A program made the translations under genes and the position numbers. Shown here in pieces: positions 1-5,979 of a stretch of DNA of 8,193 nt. The notes under the pieces were generated by a model. The model ran no database searches, had not been told where the DNA came from, and worked only from the letters and a program-made list of their open reading frames with translations. Source of the stretch: Betaproteobacteria bacterium (GTDB taxonomy: Bacteria; Pseudomonadota; Gammaproteobacteria; Burkholderiales; SG8-39); assembly GCA_016867955.1 (NCBI GenBank), contig VGIE01000082.1:1-8193 (forward strand), written 5' to 3'. The first letter of the stretch is position 1, and each line of letters starts with the position of its first letter.

Positions 1-2
1 AT

Positions 3-53
3 TCGTTGCGCGCGAACTATCCCGATGAAATGGCGGCACTGTTCCGGGCATGA
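3..53 (+). CDS. 3' end of upstream gene, possibly the formate dehydrogenase beta (NAD-binding) subunit
   Basis: Only the last 16 codons are in the window. They read SLRANYPDEMAALFRA and then TGA. The stop overlaps the ATG of the formate dehydrogenase alpha gene in an ATGA arrangement, which implies one transcript and translational coupling. In known soluble NAD-dependent formate dehydrogenase operons the gene just before the alpha subunit is the FMN/NADH-binding beta subunit (FdsB, NuoF-like). The identity is inferred from this gene order; the 16 residues alone do not prove it. Confidence 0.5.
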   Translation, partial: SLRANYPDEMAALFRA

Positions 54-2758
54 GCGCGCCCCCAGGCTATCCAGGTGGCGCCGTGCAACTCAATGTGGAC
101 GGCCAGCTTGTCACGGCCGCTTCAGGCGCCATGCTGCTCGATGTCTTGCGCAAGGCCGGACGCGAGGTGCCGCACCTCTGCCACGACGACCGCCTCGCGC
201 CACACGGTGCCTGCCGCCTGTGCGTGGTGGAGGTCGACGGCGAGGCGCGGCCGGTGGCCAGCTGCGCCGCGGCGGTGCGCGCGGGCATGGTGGTGCGCAC
301 GCGCACGCCGGCGCTCGAAGCCCTGCGCGCGACCAACCTGTCGCTGATGACCGAGGGCTATCCCGCGGAAGCGCTTTCGCGCGAGCCGCAGCATCCCTTC
401 CACCGCCTGCTCGCGCATTACGACGTCACGCCTGCGCGGGTCAGCGCGGACGCCGCACCGCTGCCCTTCCGCGATGACAGTCATCCCTATCTCGGCCTTG
501 CCATGGACCGCTGCATCCAGTGCCACCGCTGTGTGCGCATCTGTGACGACGTGCAGGGCCAGTATGTGTGGGGCGTGCGGGGCCGCGGTGAAGCGGCGCG
601 GGTAGCGCCGCGCCACGGCGCCACGCTCAGCGAGGCGGGCTGCGTGTCCTGCGGCGCCTGCGCCGACACCTGTCCCACCGGGGCGATCTTCGACAAGCGC
701 GCCGACGCCCGTGGTGCAACCGCATGGACGCGCACCACCTGCGTGTACTGTGCCGTCGGCTGCCAGATGGCGGTGGGCACGCGCGACGACCGGGTGGTGC
801 AGGTGCGCCCCGACGCCGACCCTGTGAACCGCGGCCACCTGTGCGTGAAGGGCCGCTACGCGCACGAATTCGTCGATGCGCCCGATCGCGTCACCCGGCC
901 GATGATCAAGCGCGACGGGCGCTGGGTCGAGGTAACCTGGGACGAGGCCCTCGACCATACGTCTGCGCGCCTTGGTGAATTGGCGGCTGCGCACGGGCCG
1001 GACGCCATCGGCGTGCTCGGCTCGGCCCGCGCCACCAACGAGGAAAACTACCTCATCCAGAAGCTGGCGCGCGTGGCATTGGGCACCAACAACGTCGACT
1101 GCTGCGCGCGCGTCTGCCACACGCCCACGGCGCGCGCCATGAAGGAGATGCTGGGCACCGGCGCCGCCACCAACGGCTTCGATGACATCGAGCGCGCGCA
1201 GCTCATCATGCTCACCGGCTGCAACCCGACGGAGAATCATCCGGTGGTGGGGGCGCGCATCAAGCAGGCGGTGCTGCGCGGAGCGAAGCTCATCGTCATC
1301 GATCCGCGCCGCATCGAACTTGCGCAGTACGCCGACCTGCACCTGGCCGTGCGGCCCGGGCACAATGTGGCGCTGCTGAACGCCATGGCGGCCGCCATCA
1401 TCGAAGAAAAGCTGGCCGACCGCGAGTTCCTCGCCCGCCGCGTCGACGGCTACGACGACTACGCGCGCAGCATGCTGGCAGAGTACGCCCCCGAAAAGGT
1501 GGCTGGGTCCTGCGGCGTGACTGCCGCAGACATCCGTGCAGCGGCGCGCCTGTACGCGACCACGAACCCGGCCATGGCTTTCCATGGCTTGGGCGTCACC
1601 GAACACCTGCAGGGCACCGAGGGCGTGATGTGCGGCGTGAACCTGGCGCTGCTCACCGGCAACCTCGGCAAGCCGGGCAGCGGCGTCAATCCGCTGCGCG
1701 GCCAGAACAACGTACAGGGCGCGGCGCACATGGGCTGCGACCCGGCCACTCTGCCCGGCGGGCAAAGCTTTGCCGATGCCGGCGGGCGCATCGGCGCGCT
1801 GTGGGGCAGGCCGCTACCCGAGAGCCGCGGCCTCAACCTCATGCAGATGATGGACGCCGCGGCAGAAGGATCGTTGCGCGCGCTGTGGGCCTTCGGCTAT
1901 GACATCTACCTGTCGCTGGCCAACGAATCCGCCACGCACGCGGCACTCGCACGCCTGGAGTTCGTCGTCATTCAGGACCTGTTCATGAACGAGACGGCGC
2001 GCGAGTTCGGCAGCGTGTTCCTGCCGGCGGCGTCCTTCCTCGAGCGCGATGGCACGTTCATGAATTCCGACCGCCGCGTGCAGCGCGTGCGCCGCGCCAT
2101 CGCGCCGCGCGGCGACAGCCGGCCCGACTGGTGGATCATCGGCGAGATCGGCCGCAGGCTCTCCGGTCCCGGCAAGGGCTTCGATTTCGACGGCCCGGAG
2201 GCCATCTGGGCGGAGGTGCGCAGTGCCTGGCCGGCGGGCGCGGGCCTCTCCTACGCACGCATCGACGGCGCCGCGCCGCACTGGCCCTGTCCCGCGGAGG
2301 ACCATCCCGGCACGCCGGTGCTGCATGTGGGGCGTTTTTCCATCGGCGAGCGCGCCACGCTGAAAAACATCCCCTTCATTGCAACGCCCGAGCGCTGCGA
2401 CGGGGACTTCCCCTTCCTCATGTCCAGCGGCCGCAACCTGTACCAGTTCAACGCCGCCACGCTCACTGGGCGCACGCCCAACAGCGAACTGCGACCCACC
2501 GACACGCTGGACATGGCGCCAGCAGACGCCGTGTGTCTCGGCCTCAAGTCGGGCGAGCGCGTGCGCGTGCAAAGCCGCCACGGCGAGGCGGTGCTGCCGG
2601 TGCGGGTGTCAACCGGCATTCGCGAAGGCCAGCTCTTCGCGTCCTTCCACGATCCGAAGGTCTTCCTCAACCGTGCCACATCACCTGTGCGCGACCGCCT
2701 GGTCGGCGCGCCGGAGTACAAGGTCACCGCGGTGCGGGTGGAGCGCGTTCCGGATTGA
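50..2758 (+). CDS. fdhF: Formate dehydrogenase alpha subunit, Mo-bis-MGD and Fe-S protein (Cys type)
   Basis: This 902-residue protein is the catalytic subunit that oxidises formate to CO2 at a molybdenum bis-MGD centre and passes electrons along iron-sulfur clusters, probably to a cytoplasmic NAD-reducing partner encoded upstream. Domains seen: an N-terminal 2Fe-2S ferredoxin domain with C44, C55, C58 and C72; two 4Fe-4S motifs with C155/C158/C161/C165 and C198/C201/C204/C208; the molybdopterin-domain 4Fe-4S cluster with C231/C234/C238/C265, followed by K267; the Mo ligand C356 with its neighbour H357 in ARVCHTPT; R550 in the NPLRGQNN motif; and a C-terminal dinucleotide-binding domain from about 785. 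C356 is encoded by TGC, so this is not a selenoenzyme. There is no signal peptide. The His-Cys 4Fe-4S motif (HxxxCxxCxxxxxC) expected near residues 95-130 in FdsA and NuoG is absent. The start at 50 is chosen because the ferredoxin beta strand begins right after it and it overlaps the previous stop. The FDH assignment rests on the CH pair and family-wide motifs; a related molybdopterin oxidoreductase is less likely. Confidence 0.93.
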   Translation: MSAPPGYPGGAVQLNVDGQLVTAASGAMLLDVLRKAGREVPHLCHDDRLAPHGACRLCVVEVDGEARPVASCAAAVRAGMVVRTRTPALEALRATNLSLMTEGYPAEALSREPQHPFHRLLAHYDVTPARVSADAAPLPFRDDSHPYLGLAMDRCIQCHRCVRICDDVQGQYVWGVRGRGEAARVAPRHGATLSEAGCVSCGACADTCPTGAIFDKRADARGATAWTRTTCVYCAVGCQMAVGTRDDRVVQVRPDADPVNRGHLCVKGRYAHEFVDAPDRVTRPMIKRDGRWVEVTWDEALDHTSARLGELAAAHGPDAIGVLGSARATNEENYLIQKLARVALGTNNVDCCARVCHTPTARAMKEMLGTGAATNGFDDIERAQLIMLTGCNPTENHPVVGARIKQAVLRGAKLIVIDPRRIELAQYADLHLAVRPGHNVALLNAMAAAIIEEKLADREFLARRVDGYDDYARSMLAEYAPEKVAGSCGVTAADIRAAARLYATTNPAMAFHGLGVTEHLQGTEGVMCGVNLALLTGNLGKPGSGVNPLRGQNNVQGAAHMGCDPATLPGGQSFADAGGRIGALWGRPLPESRGLNLMQMMDAAAEGSLRALWAFGYDIYLSLANESATHAALARLEFVVIQDLFMNETAREFGSVFLPAASFLERDGTFMNSDRRVQRVRRAIAPRGDSRPDWWIIGEIGRRLSGPGKGFDFDGPEAIWAEVRSAWPAGAGLSYARIDGAAPHWPCPAEDHPGTPVLHVGRFSIGERATLKNIPFIATPERCDGDFPFLMSSGRNLYQFNAATLTGRTPNSELRPTDTLDMAPADAVCLGLKSGERVRVQSRHGEAVLPVRVSTGIREGQLFASFHDPKVFLNRATSPVRDRLVGAPEYKVTAVRVERVPD

Positions 2759-2794
2759 CAGATCTCCGGGAGTCGGACGCGGGGTGGCCGCGCA

Positions 2795-3631
2795 TCAGTC
2801 CCACGTCCGCGCCGGCAGGTTGAGCCCGGCATTGTCGGCCGGATCCACTGGCCCGTCCGGTGCAATGCCCAGGTCTTGCAGCACGGCCTGCAGCTGGCGC
2901 GTGTGCTGCGCCAGCGAATACACCTCGCGTTGCAACATCTGGCGCACGGTCTGTTGGCCCATCCAGGTCTCCAGCACGGTCTCCGTGCCGCGCGCCGCGC
3001 GGGACGCCCACCAGTCCGCGATGGCCGCACGGTCGGATTCGACCTGCGCGCAAAGCGCATCGAGCCCCAGTTCAGGCAGCAGTTCGCCGTACTGCGCATA
3101 GAGGCCCATGTGCGCGTAGTCGGTGGCCTCGAGCCGCAGGAAGCGGCGGAACTTGGAGCCGTGCGCGATGATGTGGCGGAACAGCGCAAGATTGGTGGCG
3201 TGCGGCACATAGGGCCGGCCGTCGGGCAGCACCAGCACATGTCCACCGGGGATGATGAAGGGCGGCTTGGCGTCTTCCATGCCCGGGATGGGAGTGCCGT
3301 ATTTCGCCGGCGGCAGCTGGCGCGCAAAGCGCACGGCCGCGGCGAGCAGGCGCTGCGCGCGGGCCACCAGTTCCGCGGCCGCGATGTCGGTCGAGCTCTT
3401 CTTCAGGCCCAGCGCCGCGTCGATCTGGTTGAGATCGAAACCCAGCACATGGCGATCGCCGACGGTGACGACCGGTAGCGCGCGGATGCCGCGCGAGCGC
3501 ATCTCCGCCTGTGCGGCGGGATTGTCCATCAGGTTGACGGCATCGAACTCGACGCCATGCGACTCAAGGTAACCCTTGACCCGCACGCAGTTGGCTCAAC
3601 CCGGGATCCAGTAGACCTTGATGGCTTCCAT
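2795..3631 (-). CDS. Candidate selenoprotein: glutaredoxin (UxxC) fused to a DinB-like helical domain, with in-frame TGA recoded as selenocysteine
   Basis: Read from ATG 3631 the product is 278 residues: MEAIKVYWIPG, a TGA codon at position 12, ANC, and an uninterrupted frame to the TGA at 2795. Residues 1 to about 80 form a glutaredoxin-like domain: first beta strand and active-site loop YWIPG-U12-A-N-C15, the LPVV loop with the likely cis-proline P53, and a GFDLNQI segment at 64-70 as in NrdH/Grx proteins. Residues about 85-278 are helical and DinB-like, with H153 and H157 in FRHIIAH and an AQHTRQL motif (H243), possible metal ligands; no cleavable signal is seen. Cysteine-containing Grx-DinB proteins carry PGCxxC here, so the TGA replaces the first catalytic cysteine. 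A SECIS-like hairpin follows. A TAAGGAG site lies 4 bases before the ATG, and the gene follows the SnoaL-like gene by 22 bases as the last gene of the operon. Standard calling would begin at GTG 3586 and lose the active site. A point-mutated pseudogene (TGC to TGA) is the main alternative; the intact frame and hairpin argue against it. Substrate is unknown. Confidence 0.82.
3556..3587 (-). promoter_or_regulatory. Bacterial SECIS-like stem-loop
   Basis: Starting 9 nt after the TGA, the transcript can fold CGUGCGGGUCAAGG against CCUUGAGUCGCAUG around a GUUA loop. The stem has 13 pairs (11 Watson-Crick, two G-U) and one internal G-G mismatch; the upper six pairs (UCAAGG/CCUUGA) are perfect. The loop begins 22 nt after the TGA and its first base is G. 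Known bacterial SECIS elements place the apical loop about 16-37 nt downstream, with a G in the first two loop positions for SelB binding. Both wobble pairs form only in the gene-sense RNA and would be A-C mismatches on the other strand. The hairpin lies wholly within coding sequence, as in E. coli fdhF. Confidence 0.78.
3596..3598 (-). other. In-frame TGA, predicted selenocysteine codon
   Basis: The codon lies between GGT (G11) and GCC (A13) of the glutaredoxin-like gene, at the N-terminal cysteine position of the CxxC redox motif. Selenocysteine at the attacking position of a UxxC motif in a thioredoxin fold is the commonest arrangement in bacterial thiol-oxidoreductase selenoproteins. TGA terminates the neighbouring formate dehydrogenase, GST and all three SnoaL-like genes, so a genome-wide UGA reassignment is excluded and a local recoding signal is needed. 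Confidence 0.8.
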
Positions 3632-3635
3632 GAAT

Positions 3636-3642
3636 CTCCTTA
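3636..3642 (-). promoter_or_regulatory. Strong ribosome binding site fixing the start of the selenoprotein gene
   Basis: On the - strand this reads TAAGGAG, a full Shine-Dalgarno consensus, 4 nt before ATG 3631. It is the best such site in the operon. It would otherwise serve an 11-codon ORF ending at the TGA, so it supports translation starting upstream of the TGA rather than at the GTG at 3586. Confidence 0.8.
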
Positions 3643-3653
3643 CGCGTTGCACA

Positions 3654-4088
3654 TCAGCAGCGCTGCGGAATGATAACGCTTGCCGGGGTTTCGAACGCGA
3701 TGCGGCGCGAACTGAGTTTCCAGGCGCCGTCCTCCTGCGCCAGCGTGTCCCGGTACCAGCCATTGGCGACGATGGCCTGCGCGCCGCTGTCGCGCTGCCG
3801 CCCGAGCGTGGCGGGGTAGGACATGGCGTGGTCGCGGCCGGCGCCACCCTCGACGATGATGTTGCCGTTCCAGTGTTGCACGTTGTCCCAGGGATTGGCG
3901 CGGCGTCGCGCGACCACGTCGGCGCAGTGGACCGCCAGGCGGTCGCGTCCGCGGTGCATGTTGCACACGCCGAACTCGCCATCGACGGTGAAGCACCGCG
4001 CCCAGCCCTGCGCGTCGCCGGTGTCTAGGCAGGCGCAGTAGCGCGCGTGCAGCTGCAGGATCTCGATGCGGTCTGTGGTGCTCAGCAT
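3654..4088 (-). CDS. SnoaL-like/NTF2-fold protein, paralog 2
   Basis: This 144-residue protein has the layout of the SnoaL-like cone-shaped alpha+beta fold (polyketide cyclase, dehydratase or dioxygenase beta-subunit-like). It begins with a helical segment containing ARYCACLDTGD (15-25), has the TxDGxF strand (34-39), QHWNGNIIVEGG (71-82) with H72 as a possible catalytic or ligand residue, and ends with the GWY...WK..RR.AFETP strands. No other domain or signal peptide is present. It aligns without gaps to the gene just upstream: by eye 67 of 144 residues are identical. The start at ATG 4088 is preceded by GGAGAGG and lies 20 nt after the previous stop, so it is in the same operon. The SnoaL-like superfamily covers many reactions and binding roles; the substrate cannot be named from sequence. 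It has extra cysteines (C32, C42, C55, C144) not shared with its paralog. Confidence 0.85.
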   Translation of the reverse strand: MLSTTDRIEILQLHARYCACLDTGDAQGWARCFTVDGEFGVCNMHRGRDRLAVHCADVVARRRANPWDNVQHWNGNIIVEGGAGRDHAMSYPATLGRQRDSGAQAIVANGWYRDTLAQEDGAWKLSSRRIAFETPASVIIPQRC

Positions 4089-4108
4089 GCCGGCCTCTCC
4101 GCCACCGC

Positions 4109-4543
4109 TCAGGCCCGCTTCGGGATGACGGCAGGCGAGGGCGTATCGAAGGCCACGCGGCGCGCCTTGAACTTCCACTGGCCGTTTTCCTTCTCCAGCT
4201 CGTCGGCGTACCAGCCCTGGATGACGATCTTCATCTCGCCGGAATCCCTCATCTTGCCGATCACCATCAGGTAGCACAGCGCCGAGGCGGTGTCGCCGCC
4301 GCCCTCGACGATGAGGTTGTTGTTCCAGTGCTGGCCGTTGGTCCACTTCTTCTGCAGCAGGCGCTGCATGAAGCCCCAGCCGTACTCCTCGATCTTCGCG
4401 CGGCCATCGTGGTACTGGAAGGAGTCGAAGACGCCGTCCTCGGTCCATGAGCCGGCCCAGCCCTTGATGTCGCCGGTGTCCATGCAGGCGCAGTAGCGCG
4501 CGTACAGGTCCTGGATGGCAAAGCGGTCTTCGATGCTCAGCAT
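4109..4543 (-). CDS. SnoaL-like/NTF2-fold protein, paralog 1
   Basis: This is a 144-residue cytosolic protein of the SnoaL-like fold. Key segments are RYCACMDTGD (16-25), TEDGVF (34-39), QHWNNNLIVEGGG (71-83) and the terminal beta-strand region GWYADELEKENGQWKFKARR (110-129). The conserved polar pattern (D22, D36, H72) matches SnoaL-like dehydratase/isomerase-type proteins, but the family is catalytically diverse. The ATG at 4543 is chosen over earlier in-frame ATGs because the conserved domain begins there, it has GGAG 8 nt upstream, and the longer form would overlap the GST gene with low-complexity sequence. It starts 23 nt after the GST stop and ends 20 nt before its paralog. The pair looks like a tandem duplication that has since diverged, mostly in residues 40-70, which may line the substrate pocket. 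Confidence 0.86.
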   Translation of the reverse strand: MLSIEDRFAIQDLYARYCACMDTGDIKGWAGSWTEDGVFDSFQYHDGRAKIEEYGWGFMQRLLQKKWTNGQHWNNNLIVEGGGDTASALCYLMVIGKMRDSGEMKIVIQGWYADELEKENGQWKFKARRVAFDTPSPAVIPKRA

Positions 4544-4566
4544 GCGGTGACTCCGTTGGTGGTGAT

Positions 4567-5235
4567 TCAGGGGATCCCGGGATGGCCCGAGGATACATCG
4601 CGCGCGGGGATCGCCCCGTCGGCCCGCTGCTTCTGCATGACCGCCATGAAGCGGGGCGAGGCAAGCCATCCGTCCAGCCACCGGGCGAGCGCGCGCCACG
4701 GGGTCGCCGCGAACCAGGCCGCATCGACCATGGCGAACTGGCGCACGAAGGGCACGATGGCGGCATCGGCGATGTTAGGGGATTCGCCGAGCAGGCAGGC
4801 GTGCCGCGAGAGCCGGTCGTCGAGGTCGGCGAGGATGGGCGCGGCCTCGTCGCGCCAGGCGGAGGCGGGCCGCGGCGCCTCGCCCGCGGGCGCGCGGTTC
4901 GGGTACTTGTAACGGTCGAGCAGCCGCTTGAAGGGGCCGTCGTTGCGCTCGATCACCTGCCCGGCCTCGGCGAGGGCGCCGGGGGAGAGGCGCAGCCAGC
5001 CCGCCGGGTCGTGGAGGGCCAGCGCCCACCGCATGATGTCGAGGCTTTCGTCGATGACGCGCCCGTCGGGCAACCGCAGCACCGGTACCGTGCCCTTGGG
5101 CGAGGCTTCCAGCATGGCCTGCGGCTTGTGCTTCAGGTCCACCTCGCGCATCTCGACCGCCACGCCACTGGCGTGCACGGCCAGGCGCGCGCGGATGGCA
5201 TACGGACAGCGGCGGAAGGTGTAGAGGATCGGCAT
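4567..5235 (-). CDS. Glutathione S-transferase family protein
   Basis: The 222-residue product has a two-domain GST layout. The thioredoxin-fold N domain begins PILYTFRRCPYAIRARL, with a CPYA active-site motif at C10, as in glutaredoxin-like, omega or beta-class GSTs that use cysteine. It continues with the cis-proline loop GTVPVLRL (P51) and the glutathione-binding DES segment (E63, S64). The all-helical C domain from about residue 85 carries the N-capping signature SPNIADAAIVPF. It likely binds glutathione and catalyses a thiol-transfer, reductive or isomerase reaction; the substrate is unknown. The start at 5235 is taken because the conserved beta strand begins right after it; an upstream in-frame ATG at 5292 would add 19 residues resembling no GST. 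No strong ribosome binding site is visible before 5235. It is the first gene of the - strand operon and shares the divergent intergenic region with the SnoaL-like gene at 5508. Confidence 0.88.
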   Translation of the reverse strand: MPILYTFRRCPYAIRARLAVHASGVAVEMREVDLKHKPQAMLEASPKGTVPVLRLPDGRVIDESLDIMRWALALHDPAGWLRLSPGALAEAGQVIERNDGPFKRLLDRYKYPNRAPAGEAPRPASAWRDEAAPILADLDDRLSRHACLLGESPNIADAAIVPFVRQFAMVDAAWFAATPWRALARWLDGWLASPRFMAVMQKQRADGAIPARDVSSGHPGIP

Positions 5236-5411
5236 CTGCACGGGTGTGCTACCGGCCCGGAAGGGGTGCGGCAGGCGCCGATTATCGCGCACCGGCCGGC
5301 TCCGGGGCGCTCGGGTTGCTCGAACGAAAACGCGCCTTCAGGTTGCAGCATGCCGAACCTTCTTCCGAAAGTCCTGGCGCGGGTTCACCCGGTGGTTCCT
5401 CGCAGTCTCCC

Positions 5412-5440
5412 TTGACGCATGATGGGGGCCTGCCTATATT
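5412..5440 (+). promoter_or_regulatory. Sigma-70-type promoter for the SnoaL-Bug-VOC operon
   Basis: TTGACG (5412-5417) and TATATT (5435-5440) are separated by exactly 17 bases, matching the -35 and -10 consensus at five and five of six positions. Transcription would begin near 5447, giving a leader of about 60 nt before ATG 5508. An A+T-rich hexamer pair like this stands out in such GC-rich DNA. Confidence 0.7.
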
Positions 5441-5457
5441 CGACGCGCACAGCGTCG
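5441..5457. promoter_or_regulatory. Possible operator: inverted repeat at the predicted transcription start
   Basis: CGACGC and GCGTCG form perfect 6-bp arms around a 5-bp spacer, directly after the -10 hexamer and over the predicted start site. A repressor bound here would block transcription. In GC-rich DNA such short repeats also occur by chance, so support is modest. Confidence 0.3.
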
Positions 5458-5507
5458 CGCGTCCTGCGCGGTTCACGAGCGCTGCGGGCCTGACCAGGGA
5501 GCGGGAC

Positions 5508-5945
5508 ATGTCATCGGTTCTTGAAGACAAGGAAGCCATCCGGGAGCTTCTCTACGAGTACTGCCACCACGCCGACAGCGGCGACCACAGGGCGCGCGCC
5601 AGCCTGTTCACCGAGGATGCCGAGTTCGAGATGGCCACGCGCACGGCGCGCACCCGCAAGGGCATCGAAGACTACGTCGCCAGCATCTGGCCCCCGGGCG
5701 GGCGGCCGCGCCGGCAGCACTGCATGGTCAATCCGCTGATTCGCCTGAATGGTGACGAGGCGCAGGTGGAAAGTTATGTGGTGATGTTCCGCGAGGCCGA
5801 TGGCGGGCCGAAGGTGGCCTACGGCGGCCGCTACATCGACCATGTGGTCAAGCAGGACGGTCGCTGGCTGTTCCGGCGCCGTAGGATCATCAGCGACCTT
5901 GACCCGGAGGAAACGGGTGCGTCGGTTCACGGCATGAAGCCGTGA
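5508..5945 (+). CDS. SnoaL-like/NTF2-fold protein, paralog 3
   Basis: This 145-residue protein has SnoaL-like hallmarks: EYCHHADSGD at 17-26, LFTEDAEFEM at 33-42, a helix around KGIEDYVASI, QHCMVN at 70-75 and the final strands GGRYIDHV and GRWLFRRRR. The Y-C-x-x-x-D, TEDAxF and QH positions match the two paralogs in the opposite operon, but overall it is more distant, and the tail after 130 differs. Many proteins with this architecture act as dehydratases, isomerases or hydroxylase accessory subunits; the reaction here is unknown. ATG 5508 is chosen because it has AGGGAG about 7 nt upstream; the frame is open further upstream but that part overlaps the promoter and is not protein-like. It is the first gene of the rightward operon, 34 nt before the Bug receptor gene. 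Confidence 0.87.
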   Translation: MSSVLEDKEAIRELLYEYCHHADSGDHRARASLFTEDAEFEMATRTARTRKGIEDYVASIWPPGGRPRRQHCMVNPLIRLNGDEAQVESYVVMFREADGGPKVAYGGRYIDHVVKQDGRWLFRRRRIISDLDPEETGASVHGMKP

Positions 5946-5961
5946 CCCGGAAAGTTTTTTT
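5924..5961 (+). terminator. Hairpin and T-tract between the SnoaL-like and Bug genes (attenuator-like)
   Basis: GGTTCACGGC (5924-5933) pairs with GCCGTGACCC (5939-5948) around loop ATGAA, with nine pairs and one T-C mismatch. Seven T residues follow at 5955-5961 after a 6-nt gap. The structure overlaps the SnoaL-like stop codon. The gap makes it a non-ideal intrinsic terminator; partial termination or mRNA 3'-end protection within the operon is possible. Confidence 0.4.
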
Positions 5962-5979
5962 AGAGAGGGAAGAACGCTG

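Larger units (their letters stand above)
5236..5507. promoter_or_regulatory. Divergent intergenic region between the two operons
   Basis: This 272-bp stretch separates the GST operon (leftward) from the SnoaL-Bug-VOC operon (rightward). It is slightly less GC rich than the genes. It holds a near-consensus rightward promoter at 5412-5440 and a small inverted repeat just downstream. I found only a weak leftward -10-like hexamer. No small ORF in it looks protein-like. Shared regulation of the two operons from here is plausible but inferred. Confidence 0.6.

Noticed and set aside
1115..1117. Possible selenocysteine at the Mo ligand of the formate dehydrogenase
   Set aside because: The codon is TGC, cysteine; no TGA interrupts this gene.
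122..1765. Long - strand open frame (547 codons)
   Set aside because: It lies entirely opposite the formate dehydrogenase gene, whose motifs are unmistakable; long antisense frames are common in GC-rich DNA.
2759..2794. Terminator between the convergent formate dehydrogenase and glutaredoxin-like genes
   Set aside because: Only short GC-rich self-complementarity and no T-tract on either strand.
2251..3327. 358-codon - strand open frame
   Set aside because: It overlaps the formate dehydrogenase end and the glutaredoxin-like gene in another frame, and its composition (S, R, T, P rich) is that of a shadow frame.
2795..3586. Glutaredoxin-like gene starting at GTG 3586 with 263 residues
   Set aside because: This start lies inside the active-site region, lacks the first beta strand and first catalytic residue, and has no ribosome binding site at the right distance, whereas ATG 3631 has a full TAAGGAG.
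3654..4766. 370-codon form of the second SnoaL-like gene
   Set aside because: The upstream part runs out of frame through the first SnoaL-like and GST genes; the real domain starts at ATG 4088 with a ribosome binding site.
5281..5286. Leftward -10-like hexamer GATAAT upstream of the GST gene
   Set aside because: No acceptable -35 hexamer lies 16-18 bp away, so I could not support a promoter.
4582..5415. 277-codon + strand open frame
   Set aside because: Antisense to the GST gene, which has clear domain motifs.
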